From the NCBI RefSeq assembly GCF_010974825.1, contig NZ_JAAILA010000045.1, positions 1-52,049 on the forward strand: DNA of 52,049 nt. The letters are read 5' to 3'. How positions within the stretch are numbered: the stretch's first letter is position 1; each line of letters starts with the position of its first letter. Shown here one piece after another: positions 1 to 8,618 of this stretch. The translations under genes were made by a program, and so were the position numbers. A model generated the notes under the pieces. That model made no database searches. It was not told where the DNA came from and saw only the letters and a program-made list of their open reading frames with translations. The stretch is from Aeromonas rivipollensis (GTDB lineage: Bacteria > Pseudomonadota > Gammaproteobacteria > Enterobacterales > Aeromonadaceae).

Positions 1-70
1 TTGTCCCATCGGATTCTCCACTGATTGGGGGGAAAGGTGTAAACCATATTCAGGACGGGACAGAGACAAC

Positions 71-98
71 AAAAACGGCGCCCGAAGGCGCCGTTTTT
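71..98 (-). terminator. Intrinsic terminator downstream of speA, bidirectional
   Basis: A perfect 12-bp inverted repeat (AAAAACGGCGCC / GGCGCCGTTTTT) closes on a CGAA loop. There is a T-run on both strands, so it can end speA on the minus strand as well as any plus-strand transcript entering from the left. It lies about 40 bp beyond the speA stop. Positions 1-70 hold nothing else I recognise. Confidence 0.9.
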
Positions 99-139
99 CA
101 TTCCCGTCTTTTGACCGACGGGGCGAACCAGCCTGTGGC

Positions 140-2041
140 TTATTCGTCTTCCAGGTAGGCGTAGCCTTGCAGACCCAACTCCAGCTCGTCGAGCAGGGCC
201 TTGCGGGTCGCGTCGTCCAGCGCCGGGTGGGAGACGATCCGCTGGTAGTTCTCGCGGATGACGGACGGGTCGATGTTGACGTAACGCAGCAGCTGATCGA
301 CGGTATCGCCGCGCACCACGTTGCGAATGTCCATCTTGCCTTCGTCGTCCAGCCACACTTCCGCGCAGTGGGTGTCACCGAACAGGTTGTGCAGATCCCC
401 CAGGATCTCCTGGTAGGCACCCACCAGGAAGAAGCCGACGTGGCACTCTTCGTTCTCGCCGTACTCCGGCATCGGCAGTGTGCTCTCGACACCCAGACCG
501 TCGACGTAGTGCTCTACCTGACCGTCGGAGTCACAGGTGATGTCCATCAGGATGCCGCGGCGGGTGAGCGGACGCTCGAGGCCGGTGAGCGGCATCACGG
601 GGAACACCTGACCTATGCCCCAGGCATCCGGCAGGGACTGGAACAGGGAGAAGTTGGCGAAGCACTTGTCTGCCAGCTTCTCGGAGAGCTCGTCGGCCAG
701 GGCGCGGTGGTTGCGGTTGACCGGGTTGAGCAGCTCCTTGAGCGCCAGGCAGGTGTTCTGGTGCAGCATCTCGGCCCAGGCGCGCTGCTCCAGGTTCAAG
801 AGACCCATGGTGAACTGGGCGTTCACATCCCCAAGGTCGGCCACGGAGTCGTGGAAGATCTCCAGCAGGGAGGGATCTTCACTGCGCAGGTCCAGCCAGC
901 CTTTCCACATGTTCTGCAAGATGGTCGGGGCGTCTTCATCCGGCGCGTGGATGTCGTTCACCTCCACCCCTTCGGCACCAATCAGATTGGTGACCAGCAC
1001 GGCGTGGTGGGCGGTCAGGGCACGGCCGGACTCGCTGATGATGGTCGGGTGCGGCAGGTCGAACTCGCGGCACACATCGCCTATGCCCCACACCACGTTG
1101 TTGGCGTATTCGGACAGGCTGTAGTTGGCGGAGCAGTGGCTCTGGGAGCGGGTGCCCTCATAGTCCACCCCCAGGCCGCCGCCCACATCGACCACGTCGA
1201 TGGGCACGCCGAGGCGACGCAGTTCGGCATAGAAGCGGCCGCACTCACGGATGCCGCCCTGGATGTCGCGGATGTTGGCTATCTGGGAGCCCAGGTGGAA
1301 GTGCAGCAGTTGAAGGCAATCGAGCTTGCCGAGGCTGCGCAGACGCTCCACCAGCGCCAGGATCTGGGAGGCGGAGAGGCCGAACTTGGACATGGAGCCA
1401 CCGCTCGATTCCCACATGCCGGAGCCGGTGGAGGCAAGCTTGGCACGCACCCCGATATTGGGCTTGATGTTGAGGCGAACTGACTCGTCCAGCACCATTT
1501 CCAGCTCGGAGGGTTTCTCCACCACTATGTAGACCTTGTGGCCCATCAGGTTGCCCAAGAGGGCGTGGCGGATGTATTCGCGGTCCTTGTAACCGTTGCA
1601 GACGATCACGGAGCCTTGCTCATGATGATGGGACAGCACGGCCAGCAGCTCCGGTTTGGAGCCGGCCTCCAGCCCAAGCCGCGGCTTGTCGCTGTAGGAC
1701 TGACTGATGGTCTCGATGACGCGACGCTGCTGGTTTACCTTGATCGGGTAAACGCACAGGTAGTCCCCTTCATAGCCTGACTTCTCGATGGCCTGACCGA
1801 AGGCGTTGAACAACGCATCGACCCGGCTCTTGAGGATGTCGGGGAAACGCAGCAATACCGGGGTAGTCAGTCCGGACTGGCGCAGCTGTTCGATGGCCTC
1901 GGACAGCACTATATGCGCCCCGGGACGAGACTTGTCGGGGGAGACGGTCACATGACCGGCGTCATTGATATTGAAAAAACCCGCACCCCAGTAGGGGACG
2001 TTGTAGACCTTCAAGGAGTCCTTGCTGGACCAGTTAGTCAT
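140..2041 (-). CDS. speA: Biosynthetic arginine decarboxylase SpeA
   Basis: SpeA decarboxylates arginine to agmatine, the first step of the agmatine route to putrescine. It is a PLP-dependent fold-III decarboxylase, normally about 630-660 residues; this one has 633. The N-terminal region has the YPIKVNQ motif, whose Lys near residue 101 should carry PLP. The glycine-rich VDVGGGLGVDYEG segment and an ESGRALTAHHAV segment follow, both typical of the family. The ATG start is preceded by GAGG at about 9 nt. The gene appears monocistronic, with a strong terminator directly downstream and a long gene-free region upstream. No speB is visible nearby. Assignment is by family recognition and full length. 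Confidence 0.96.
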   Translation of the reverse strand: MTNWSSKDSLKVYNVPYWGAGFFNINDAGHVTVSPDKSRPGAHIVLSEAIEQLRQSGLTTPVLLRFPDILKSRVDALFNAFGQAIEKSGYEGDYLCVYPIKVNQQRRVIETISQSYSDKPRLGLEAGSKPELLAVLSHHHEQGSVIVCNGYKDREYIRHALLGNLMGHKVYIVVEKPSELEMVLDESVRLNIKPNIGVRAKLASTGSGMWESSGGSMSKFGLSASQILALVERLRSLGKLDCLQLLHFHLGSQIANIRDIQGGIRECGRFYAELRRLGVPIDVVDVGGGLGVDYEGTRSQSHCSANYSLSEYANNVVWGIGDVCREFDLPHPTIISESGRALTAHHAVLVTNLIGAEGVEVNDIHAPDEDAPTILQNMWKGWLDLRSEDPSLLEIFHDSVADLGDVNAQFTMGLLNLEQRAWAEMLHQNTCLALKELLNPVNRNHRALADELSEKLADKCFANFSLFQSLPDAWGIGQVFPVMPLTGLERPLTRRGILMDITCDSDGQVEHYVDGLGVESTLPMPEYGENEECHVGFFLVGAYQEILGDLHNLFGDTHCAEVWLDDEGKMDIRNVVRGDTVDQLLRYVNIDPSVIRENYQRIVSHPALDDATRKALLDELELGLQGYAYLEDE

Positions 2042-3101
2042 GGGCTATGCCTCGCAAATGAGCGGCCAGAAGGCCGCCTTCGTTACCCTCAATCACATCC
2101 AGACCATCGATTGCAACATGCGGCGAGCAAAGGCTGCCTGCGGGCACCCGGTGCGTCACGGCCAGCGGGGGAGGCATTATCGCCTGACCCTGGGCCTTGT
2201 CACAGCCAGATCCTCTATTGCACATCGCGGCAAGCCAAGGCTGCCTGGTGGATCTTGGGAAGTAACGAGTCTTGATGTGGGGCTGGTGGCTTTACATCAA
2301 GCTCAACGGTATGCGGTGCCACTCTAATGGGGCGCCGCGGTACTTTGATGACAACCGGCATCAGCCACGCCGTTCGTTCATCATTCGGCAGCCATCCCGA
2401 CAGAAGGAGAGAGGTTCAAGGAAGAGAAGGGTAGACGTCAGCACGCACGCGTGTTGATAAACGACAACCACCACAGCCCGCTCAACGCCAGTGACCGCCC
2501 ATGACAAGGGAAGATGATGAGCCGTTGGCCCACTCGGTCAGTAGGTGATGAGAGTCTGTTGTTCTCCCTGATACCGGAGCCTAACCGGTATTAAAGAAAC
2601 CATTCCCCAGCAGTGTCTGTCGTTTCTGCGTGCCTCGCCCTATAGGCGTCTGATCCTGTCGGTGTCTGGCGGCCTCTGCCTGCTCAGGGTTACCCTCGGA
2701 TCGGCGCGGAGTGTACACACTTACCGGCGCCACTGACAATAAAAAATCGTGTTAAAAAATGGGTTTTGATCGATGGGTCAAATCTTGCTGCCAGCAAGGC
2801 TGGCTCTGGGATGGCGAGGGATGAGCCCGCTCGGGATTGGCCCTGAAAATAACAGGGGAACCGGCCATTTTCCCCCACCCCTTGCCAGTGCTGGGCCGGG
2901 GGGAAATTCAGCCCTTTCGCATATGCATGACCAGTTTTAAATTTGGAATTTTTATTCAAAACACCTTAGGATTGGGCCCCCTCCCCCAGCGCCCCCCACG
3001 GGATCCTTGCCCAAGAAATTCATCAAAAAATGCGCTGACGCAATAATCAGGCTGGCCGTCTTGTCCACAATGGTGCCTCTTTTGTGGTTTGAGGCCTGCC
3101 A
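2042..3101. other. Gene-free region between divergent speA and pepT
   Basis: About 1.06 kb without a reading frame I can support. It must hold the divergent speA and pepT promoters. Two small hairpins are visible: ATACCGG/CCGGTAT at 2571-2591 and GCCAGC/GCTGGC at 2790-2804. The stretch 2930-2965 is AT-rich, unlike its surroundings. No terminator-like hairpin with a T-run, no tRNA-like fold and no known riboswitch was recognised. It is long for this gene-dense segment, so a small RNA or a decayed gene is possible. Confidence 0.5.
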
Positions 3102-4328
3102 ATGGATACCCTGCTTGAGCGTTTTCTGCGTTACCTGACTTTTCATACCCGCTCCGATGCGACCAATCCTGCCTGCCCCAGCAGCGAGGGCCAGCTCGTC
3201 TTCGCCCGCGCCCTCTTCGAGGAGATGATCCAGCTGGGACTGACTCAGGTCACCCTGGACGAGCACGGCTATCTCACCGCCTGCCTGCCGGGCAACCAGC
3301 CACAGGCACCGGCCATCGGGCTCATCGCCCACATGGATACCGCCGATTACGAGGCCGCGCAGGTGGTGCCCCAGATAGTCGAGAATTATCAGGGGGGCGA
3401 CATTTGTCTGGGCAAGGGGGACGAGGTGCTGGCCATTCGCCAGTACCGCTGCCTGAAAAACTACCTGGGGCAGGATCTCATCACCACGGACGGCACCACC
3501 CTGCTTGGGGCCGACGACAAGGCGGGCATCGCCGAGATCCTCACCGCTGCCCAGTACCTGCGGGCCAACCCCGACATCCCCCGCGGGGATCTCTGGATAG
3601 GCTTCACCCCGGACGAGGAGATAGGCCGCGGCGCCGATCTGTTCCCCTTGGACAGATTCCCGGCCAAATGGGCCTATACCGTCGATGGCGGTGAACTGGG
3701 CGAGCTGGAGTATGAAAACTTCAACGCCGCCAGCGCCACTGTGCGCATCACAGGCAACAACGTGCACCCCGGCACCGCCAAGGGCAGCATGATCAACAGC
3801 CAGACCCTGGCCGCCCGCTTCCACGCCGAGATGCCTCCCGAGCAGACCCCGGAGGCGACCTCCGGCTATGAGGGCTTCTTCCACCTGGCCCGGATGGAGG
3901 GCACAGTGGAGGAGAGCACACTGCACTACCTCATCCGCGACTTTGACGACGACCACTTCGCCGCCCGTAAGGCCCAACTCAAGGAGCGGGTCGCCTCCCT
4001 GCAGCTCGACTGCCCCAAGGCGCGCATCGAGCTGACGATAGAGGACAACTACCGCAACATGCGCAGCCAGATAGCGCCGCACATGCACATCATCACGCTT
4101 GCCAGGGCCGCCATGGAGGCCGCCGACGTGGTCCCCAAGATCAAGCCCATTCGCGGTGGCACCGACGGCGCCCGCCTCTCCTTTATGGGGCTGCCCTGCC
4201 CGAACCTCTTCACCGGCGGTCACAACTTCCACGGCAAGCACGAGTTCATCCCGCTGCAATCCATGGAGAAGGCGGTCGCCACCCTGGTGGCCCTGGTGCG
4301 GCTCACCTCGGCCTGGCGGGAGCAGTGA
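3102..4328 (+). CDS. pepT: Peptidase T (tripeptide aminopeptidase)
   Basis: PepT is a cytoplasmic di-zinc M20 metallopeptidase that removes the N-terminal residue of tripeptides. The 408 residues match the usual length. The metal and catalytic motifs are in order: AHMDTAD (His77, Asp79), LGADDKAG (Asp near 139), TPDEEIG (Glu172/173), GNNVHPGTAKG, and the C-terminal FHGKHEF histidine. The ATG is preceded by TTGAGG at 8 nt. In enteric bacteria pepT is induced anaerobically by FNR, but I could not find a convincing FNR box here. The last codons and stop are duplicated immediately downstream. Confidence 0.96.
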   Translation: MDTLLERFLRYLTFHTRSDATNPACPSSEGQLVFARALFEEMIQLGLTQVTLDEHGYLTACLPGNQPQAPAIGLIAHMDTADYEAAQVVPQIVENYQGGDICLGKGDEVLAIRQYRCLKNYLGQDLITTDGTTLLGADDKAGIAEILTAAQYLRANPDIPRGDLWIGFTPDEEIGRGADLFPLDRFPAKWAYTVDGGELGELEYENFNAASATVRITGNNVHPGTAKGSMINSQTLAARFHAEMPPEQTPEATSGYEGFFHLARMEGTVEESTLHYLIRDFDDDHFAARKAQLKERVASLQLDCPKARIELTIEDNYRNMRSQIAPHMHIITLARAAMEAADVVPKIKPIRGGTDGARLSFMGLPCPNLFTGGHNFHGKHEFIPLQSMEKAVATLVALVRLTSAWREQ

Positions 4329-4381
4329 CGGCAGCCTGAACGGGGCCGGGTGAGAGCAATAACGGCGGTCTGAGCGGGGCC
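4321..4381 (+). repeat. 34-bp-period duplication of the pepT stop region
   Basis: A 27-nt segment at 4321-4347, which includes the pepT stop in AGCAGTGACGG, recurs at 4355-4381 with 22 of 27 bases identical. Glu-Gln-stop is kept in both copies (GAG CAG TGA and GAG CAA TAA), although the stop codon differs. The offset of 34 bp is not a multiple of three, so the second copy is in another frame. See the other gene-end duplications in this window. Confidence 0.6.
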
Positions 4382-4388
4382 CTGCGCC

Positions 4389-4417
4389 CCGTCATCAAAC
4401 CGTCACACCGCTGCCAC
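4389..4417 (+). promoter_or_regulatory. Candidate triple Pho box upstream of olsF
   Basis: Three direct 7-mers, CCGTCAT, CCGTCAC and CTGCCAC, begin at 4389, 4400 and 4411, an exact 11-bp period separated by 4-bp spacers (CAAA, ACCG). This is the 7-4-7 organisation of the PhoB box, whose known 7-mer is CTGTCAT/C. The first pair fits with about three mismatches. It lies 55 bp before the olsF start. No clear -10 hexamer follows, which is the main caveat. Confidence 0.55.
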
Positions 4418-4471
4418 AAAGGGGAAACCGGGGGGCGGCAGGCTGGGGCAACGTTCCGCGGAGCCTTGCCC

Positions 4472-6199
4472 ATGTTCAACGTCGATACCCTGCTCGGGCA
4501 GCATCTGCCCCGCCTCGCCACCCAACCCCTGATCCGTCCCCTGCTCCGGCAGGGGCTGCGCTGGCTGCTGCACGAGGAGGCCTTCACCGAGTTTGCCGAG
4601 CGCCATCCTCACCTGCGCGGCCTCGACTTCGTCGAGCAGGCCCTCGGCGCCCTCGATTTTGACTACTGGGTGAGCGAGGCCGAACTCGAGAACATCCCCG
4701 CCAGCGGCCGGGTCATGATAGTCGCGAACCACCCCATAGGATCCCTGGACGGGCTGGCCCTGCTGCGCCTGCTCGGCCGCATCCGCCCCGACGTCAAGAT
4801 AGTGGCCAACCGGCTGCTGGCGGAGATCCGCCCCCTGCGTCCCTTGCTGCTGCCGGTTGACAACCTGGGGGGCAAGACAGACAGACGCGCCATTCTGGCC
4901 ATGGGGGAACACCTGGCACAAGAAGGCGCCCTCATCATCTTCCCCGCCGGCGAAGTGTCGCGCCTCGGCCCCAAGGGGGTGAAGGACGGCCCCTGGCAGG
5001 GGGGCTTCATCAAGCTCGCCAGACGCACCCGCACCCCGCTGGTGCCCATCCATCTGGACGGGCGTAACGGCCTCCCCTTCTATCTCGCCTCCTGGCTCCA
5101 CAAGCCCGCCTCCGCCCTGCTGCTGGTGCGCCAGCTGTTTCGCCAGCAGGGGCGGCGCATCTCCCTCACCCTGGGGGAGCGCATCCCGCCCCAGAGTCTC
5201 GGGGAGCTCGCCCCCAAGACAGCAGCAGCCCTGGTGCGCCGCCACCTCTATCGCCTCGGCAAGGGGAAGAGGGGCCCCCTGGCGACCGAGGCCCCCATAG
5301 CCCTGCCGGAGGAGCGCCGTCAGCTCAAACAGGCCATAGACGGCTGCGAGCTGCTCGGACAGACCCCGGACGGCCAGCGCATCCTGCTCTATCGCCGCCA
5401 CGAGCAGGGCCACTCTGTGATACTGCGCGAGCTGGGGCGACTGCGGGAGATCGCCTTTCGCGCCGTGGGGGAAGGCTCGGGCAGACGGCGGGATCTCGAT
5501 GCCTTCGACGATGACTACCACCACCTCATCCTCTGGGATCCGGCCCGCCTCGACATCATAGGAGCCTACCGCTTCGCCCCCGTGGCCGAGCTACTGGCGC
5601 GCAAAGGCCTGAGCGGCCTCTACAGCCACACCCTGTTCGGGTTTGAAGAGAGGCTGCTGCCCCGGCTGGAGCAGGCCATCGAGCTTGGCCGCAGCTTCAT
5701 CCAGCCCGCCTACTGGGGCAAACGGGGGCTCGACTACCTCTGGTTCGGCATAGGGGCCTACCTGGCCCGCTACCCCCAGTATCGGTATCTGTTCGGGCCC
5801 GTGACCCTCTCCGGCAGCCTGCCGCCGGCGGCCAAGGATCTGCTGGTGGGCTTCTACCGCCAGCACTTCGCCCCCGAGCTTGCCCTTGCCCCCTCCCGCC
5901 GCCCCTACCCCGAGACGGCGCCCCTGTTCGAGGGGGCCGATTACGGTGCCGATCTCAAGGCGCTCAAGGCTCGCCTCGACCACCTGGGTTGCACCATCCC
6001 CACCCTCTACAAGCAGTATTCCGAGCTGTGCGAACCGGGGGGCGTGCAGTTCATGGACTTTGGCATAGACCCTGACTTCAACCACTGCATCGACGGCCTG
6101 GTGTGGGTGGACGTGAGCCGCATCAAGCCCCACAAGCGGGCCCGCTACATAGGTTCTCCCGCGAGCGGGACCGACGCCCCGTCGCCAGCAGCCTCTTAG
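4472..6199 (+). CDS. olsF: Bifunctional acyltransferase, OlsF-type ornithine-lipid synthase
   Basis: This 575-residue fusion has an N-terminal lysophospholipid-acyltransferase domain of the PlsC/OlsA kind, with the NHPIGSLDG motif at 86-94 and the FPAGEVSR segment. A C-terminal half from about residue 290 resembles the OlsB/GNAT-like N-acyltransferase of 'hemolysin-like' proteins. This architecture is that of OlsF of Serratia and Vibrio, where one protein N-acylates ornithine and then O-acylates lyso-ornithine lipid at the inner membrane. The ATG at 4472 has GGAG 8 nt upstream. A TTG six bases earlier is too close to that site. The upstream Pho box suggests induction by phosphate starvation. 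Substrate is inferred from the family. Confidence 0.8.
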   Translation: MFNVDTLLGQHLPRLATQPLIRPLLRQGLRWLLHEEAFTEFAERHPHLRGLDFVEQALGALDFDYWVSEAELENIPASGRVMIVANHPIGSLDGLALLRLLGRIRPDVKIVANRLLAEIRPLRPLLLPVDNLGGKTDRRAILAMGEHLAQEGALIIFPAGEVSRLGPKGVKDGPWQGGFIKLARRTRTPLVPIHLDGRNGLPFYLASWLHKPASALLLVRQLFRQQGRRISLTLGERIPPQSLGELAPKTAAALVRRHLYRLGKGKRGPLATEAPIALPEERRQLKQAIDGCELLGQTPDGQRILLYRRHEQGHSVILRELGRLREIAFRAVGEGSGRRRDLDAFDDDYHHLILWDPARLDIIGAYRFAPVAELLARKGLSGLYSHTLFGFEERLLPRLEQAIELGRSFIQPAYWGKRGLDYLWFGIGAYLARYPQYRYLFGPVTLSGSLPPAAKDLLVGFYRQHFAPELALAPSRRPYPETAPLFEGADYGADLKALKARLDHLGCTIPTLYKQYSELCEPGGVQFMDFGIDPDFNHCIDGLVWVDVSRIKPHKRARYIGSPASGTDAPSPAAS

Positions 6200-6210
6200 C
6201 AGTCGGAACA

Positions 6211-6242
6211 AAAAAAGAGAGGGAGGCCTGCGCCTCCCTCTC
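6211..6242 (-). terminator. Intrinsic terminator of the SAHH-like/SelW-like operon
   Basis: An 11-bp stem (GAGAGGGAGGC / GCCTCCCTCTC) with a CTGC loop is followed on the minus strand by seven T residues. It lies 23 bp beyond the stop of the SelW-like gene and 12 bp beyond the convergent olsF stop. Confidence 0.9.
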
Positions 6243-6265
6243 TCGTTCAACCCCTTGTCCCTGGC

Positions 6266-6577
6266 CTACTCGGTGGCAGGCTTGCGATCGGCGTGGCCGA
6301 GATCGCGCTCCGGGGCTATGAGGTCCCGCACCCGCTGCTTGATCTCTTTGGCCTCGGGGAAGCCCTCGTCGACCACCCTGTCCCACACCTGTATCCCGTT
6401 GACCAAGATCTTGAATTCCCCCTTGCTGGCGGGCACCAGCGCCACCTCGCCGAGATCGCTGTCGAAGGTGGAGAGCAGCTCCTGGGCCAGCCAGGCGGCG
6501 CGCAGCATCCAGCGGCAGAGGGTGCAGTAGCGGATCTCGATGCGCGGCTTGCTGACCGGGGTCTGTCGTTCTGTCAT
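6266..6577 (-). CDS. SelT/SelW/SelH (Rdx) family thioredoxin-like protein
   Basis: A 103-residue protein of the Rdx family: small cytosolic thioredoxin-like folds whose redox site is CxxU in selenoproteins and CxxC elsewhere. The motif here is YCTLC at residues 17-21, followed by the typical RWMLRAAWLAQELL helix. The later GEFKILVNG and VWDR segments match the family's conserved strand and turn. The exact role of bacterial members is not established; a thiol-redox function is inferred from the CxxC. Its ATG overlaps the stop of the upstream SAHH-like gene by four bases (ATGA), so the two are probably translated together. Confidence 0.8.
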   Translation of the reverse strand: MTERQTPVSKPRIEIRYCTLCRWMLRAAWLAQELLSTFDSDLGEVALVPASKGEFKILVNGIQVWDRVVDEGFPEAKEIKQRVRDLIAPERDLGHADRKPATE

Positions 6578-7695
6578 GCGATGACTCCATGAAAATCGGT
6601 TAACCAGTGGCGGGCTATGGTCTGCATGGTGGCCTGGGGCAACTCGAGCAGGCCGGGTGCCGGCCGCTGCCCGGCCAGCTGGTGCACCCCTTCGATGATC
6701 TCAGCCAGCACCAGATAGACGTACTCGCCGATGACGGCGCCGTGGACGAAGTTCACCGCCTCACCGCGATTGAGCAGGAAGATGGTGCTGCCATCCGGGC
6801 GCGTGAGCGCCAGCACATGGGGGCACACCTCCTCGCTCGGCCAGGGCAGTTGGGAGAGGCAGAAGGCGAACTCGTCGTCCGCCGAGGTGACAGAGGCCAC
6901 CATGGCGCCGGGGCGCAGCGCCTGCAAGTCGGCGATGTCCAGGGCCCCGTTGCCGGTGCAGCAGATCACCAGCTCGGCGCGGCCGAGGGCCTCGGCCTTG
7001 TTCACCAGCTTGAAGCCGTGGGAGAGCGCCTCCACCTGGCGCAGGGCATCCGTCTCCACCAGCTCCAGGTGCAGGTTGCGGCAGCGCAGCTCGCGGGCGA
7101 TGCTGCGCCCCACCTTGCCATAGCCAAACAGGGCGGCCTGGCAGACGTTGAAGGTACGCCTCAGGGTGCGCGCCAGGGACTCGGCGGAGTAGACCACGCT
7201 CAGGCCGATCTGGATGTCTTCCGCCTGCTTGAGGGGGCTGCGCGCCACCGAGATGACGGGGGCGGCCAGCAGCTCCTGTTCGTAGCGCTGATGGCCGTTC
7301 TCTGTCATCTCCACCACCCCGAGAAAGCGCTCGCCGAAGTGTTCAGAGAGTACAGCCTGGGTCTTGGCGAAGTAGCCGCCTATGTCCAGGATGATGAGCC
7401 GCTCATGCTCCCGCACCAGGGGGGCAATCTGGGCAATGACGCCCTCGGGATCCGAGGTCCAGTGGCGATTGAGGGGCAGCACTGGGTAGTGCTGCTGGGC
7501 CCAGGCCAGGGTCGGCCCGTGAACGGACTTGGGTTTGGGCAGTATGGCGCCGACCCGCCCCACCCGGTCGAGCACCTGGATGAAATGGGGTCGGTCTGGG
7601 AGCAGGTGGGTCACCAGCAGAATGCAGAGATCCCCGAGGCGTCCCTGCTCGGTGAAATGGCGAAAAAACAGATGCTCAGATCCCTGACTGCGCAA
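6574..7695 (-). CDS. S-adenosylhomocysteine-hydrolase-like NAD-binding protein
   Basis: A 373-residue protein that resembles the NAD-binding half of adenosylhomocysteinase. It has a Rossmann motif, FGYGKVGRSIA, at about 190-200, then CCTGNGALD and a late NRGEAVNFVHGA segment like the SAHH C-terminal lobe. It is shorter than true SAHH (about 430-470), and the N-terminal substrate-binding region is not recognisable. I therefore do not call it ahcY. The frame is open to an ATG at 7812, but that extension reads through a terminator hairpin. A strong AAGGAGG lies 6 nt before a TTG at 7695, which I take as the start. It is coupled (ATGA) to the SelW-like gene. Confidence 0.7.
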   Translation of the reverse strand: MRSQGSEHLFFRHFTEQGRLGDLCILLVTHLLPDRPHFIQVLDRVGRVGAILPKPKSVHGPTLAWAQQHYPVLPLNRHWTSDPEGVIAQIAPLVREHERLIILDIGGYFAKTQAVLSEHFGERFLGVVEMTENGHQRYEQELLAAPVISVARSPLKQAEDIQIGLSVVYSAESLARTLRRTFNVCQAALFGYGKVGRSIARELRCRNLHLELVETDALRQVEALSHGFKLVNKAEALGRAELVICCTGNGALDIADLQALRPGAMVASVTSADDEFAFCLSQLPWPSEEVCPHVLALTRPDGSTIFLLNRGEAVNFVHGAVIGEYVYLVLAEIIEGVHQLAGQRPAPGLLELPQATMQTIARHWLTDFHGVIA

Positions 7696-7701
7696 CTGTG
7701 G

Positions 7702-7708
7702 CCTCCTT
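7702..7708 (-). promoter_or_regulatory. Ribosome-binding site that fixes a TTG start
   Basis: AAGGAGG on the minus strand sits 6 nt before TTG (7695-7693). It is the best site in the region and lies downstream of the hairpin at 7733-7759. It argues against the longer reading frame from 7812. Confidence 0.7.
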
Positions 7709-7732
7709 AGCGTGCCGCGAGAAAGCAGGCAA

Positions 7733-7759
7733 ACAGAACCCGGCATAGCCGGGTTCTGT
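7733..7759 (-). terminator. Hairpin between the membrane-protein and SAHH-like genes
   Basis: An 11-bp stem (ACAGAACCCGG / CCGGGTTCTGT) with a 5-nt loop. On the minus strand it is followed by TTTGCCTGCTTT, a weak T-tract. It probably ends the yceI/membrane-protein transcript. Confidence 0.6.
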
Positions 7760-7880
7760 GTGTGTCCAGATAATTGAAAATCCTTTTTATCTGAAAGCAC
7801 CATGGGGCTCAATCTTTATCTGTGCAGACTTTGACTAACCCATCAATTTATAAGGTAATAGTCTGTTTTTCATGCAGAAA

Positions 7881-8618
7881 TTAATAAAGTGATGCCTCTG
7901 GCCAGACCCACCACAGACTCAAACCAGCGCCAATTGCCCCTACCAGGATAAGCAGACCCCAACGAGACAACCCCGGGCGCTTGCGCAGGACCCACTCCAA
8001 GAGCGGCAGCAACCAGACCGGCAGCAGCACCAGCAGCGGCACTTCCACGTATTGCCAGGCCAGCATCTGCACGAAGGCCAGCGCCAGCGCCAGGGCGGCA
8101 GGAGTCACCTTGATGCCAGCAAAGGCACCGAGCAGGGCACGGAAACCGGCGAAGGCGGCCAGGGCGCCCGCCAGTTGGGCGATCAGCAGGCTGCCATCGA
8201 TGCCGATGACCAGCGCCAACCAGATGAAGCCCAGGGCAAAGCCCAGCCCCTCCTCGCTGTCACCGCGCCAGCCCGTCCAGCCGAACCAGGCGATGGCGGG
8301 CAAGAGTGCCAGCCAGATGCGCGGCTCGATGTCGAGCACCGAGGCCAGCCCCTGCCACCACACCAGGGCACCGACCACGGCGAACAGTGCCAGGGCTATG
8401 CCCTTGTCTGCCAGTTGCAGCGCCACGGCGGGCACCAGCAGGCACAGCGGCAGCCACTGCCACGCCTTGACCGGCAGGCCATAGGCGCCGCCCAGCAGGC
8501 AGCCCACCAGCCAGAGCGCGAGCGCCCCCCACAGATACCCCAGTCGCGGCCAGCGCCATGACAGCAAAGCGGCCCCTAAAGGAGCCGCCAGGGTTTGTAG
8601 CAAGAGTGCTGCGCCCAT
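7881..8618 (-). CDS. Hypothetical multi-pass membrane protein
   Basis: A 245-residue protein made almost entirely of hydrophobic segments rich in Leu, Ala and Trp, consistent with seven or eight transmembrane helices separated by short polar turns (for example RGDSEEG near the middle). I do not recognise the family. The start ATG overlaps the stop of yceI by one base (TAATG), so it is translationally coupled to the periplasmic YceI protein. A role linked to YceI, such as membrane redox or lipid handling, is only guilt by association. Confidence 0.75.
   Translation of the reverse strand: MGAALLLQTLAAPLGAALLSWRWPRLGYLWGALALWLVGCLLGGAYGLPVKAWQWLPLCLLVPAVALQLADKGIALALFAVVGALVWWQGLASVLDIEPRIWLALLPAIAWFGWTGWRGDSEEGLGFALGFIWLALVIGIDGSLLIAQLAGALAAFAGFRALLGAFAGIKVTPAALALALAFVQMLAWQYVEVPLLVLLPVWLLPLLEWVLRKRPGLSRWGLLILVGAIGAGLSLWWVWPEASLY

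Noticed and set aside
167..1483. Long open frame on the strand opposite speA
   Set aside because: It is a high-GC shadow of speA. Its translation is Gly/Val/His-rich with no domain, while speA is a full-length recognised enzyme.
2765..2780. FNR box upstream of pepT (TTGAT..GTCAA)
   Set aside because: The half-sites are six bases apart, not four, and one half is changed. It is also more than 300 bp from the start.
6574..7695. True adenosylhomocysteinase (ahcY)
   Set aside because: It is too short, and the N-terminal substrate-binding motifs of SAHH are not recognisable.
7696..7812. ATG at 7812 as start of the SAHH-like gene
   Set aside because: The extra 39 residues are encoded across an inverted repeat that looks like a terminator, and a strong ribosome site lies after it.
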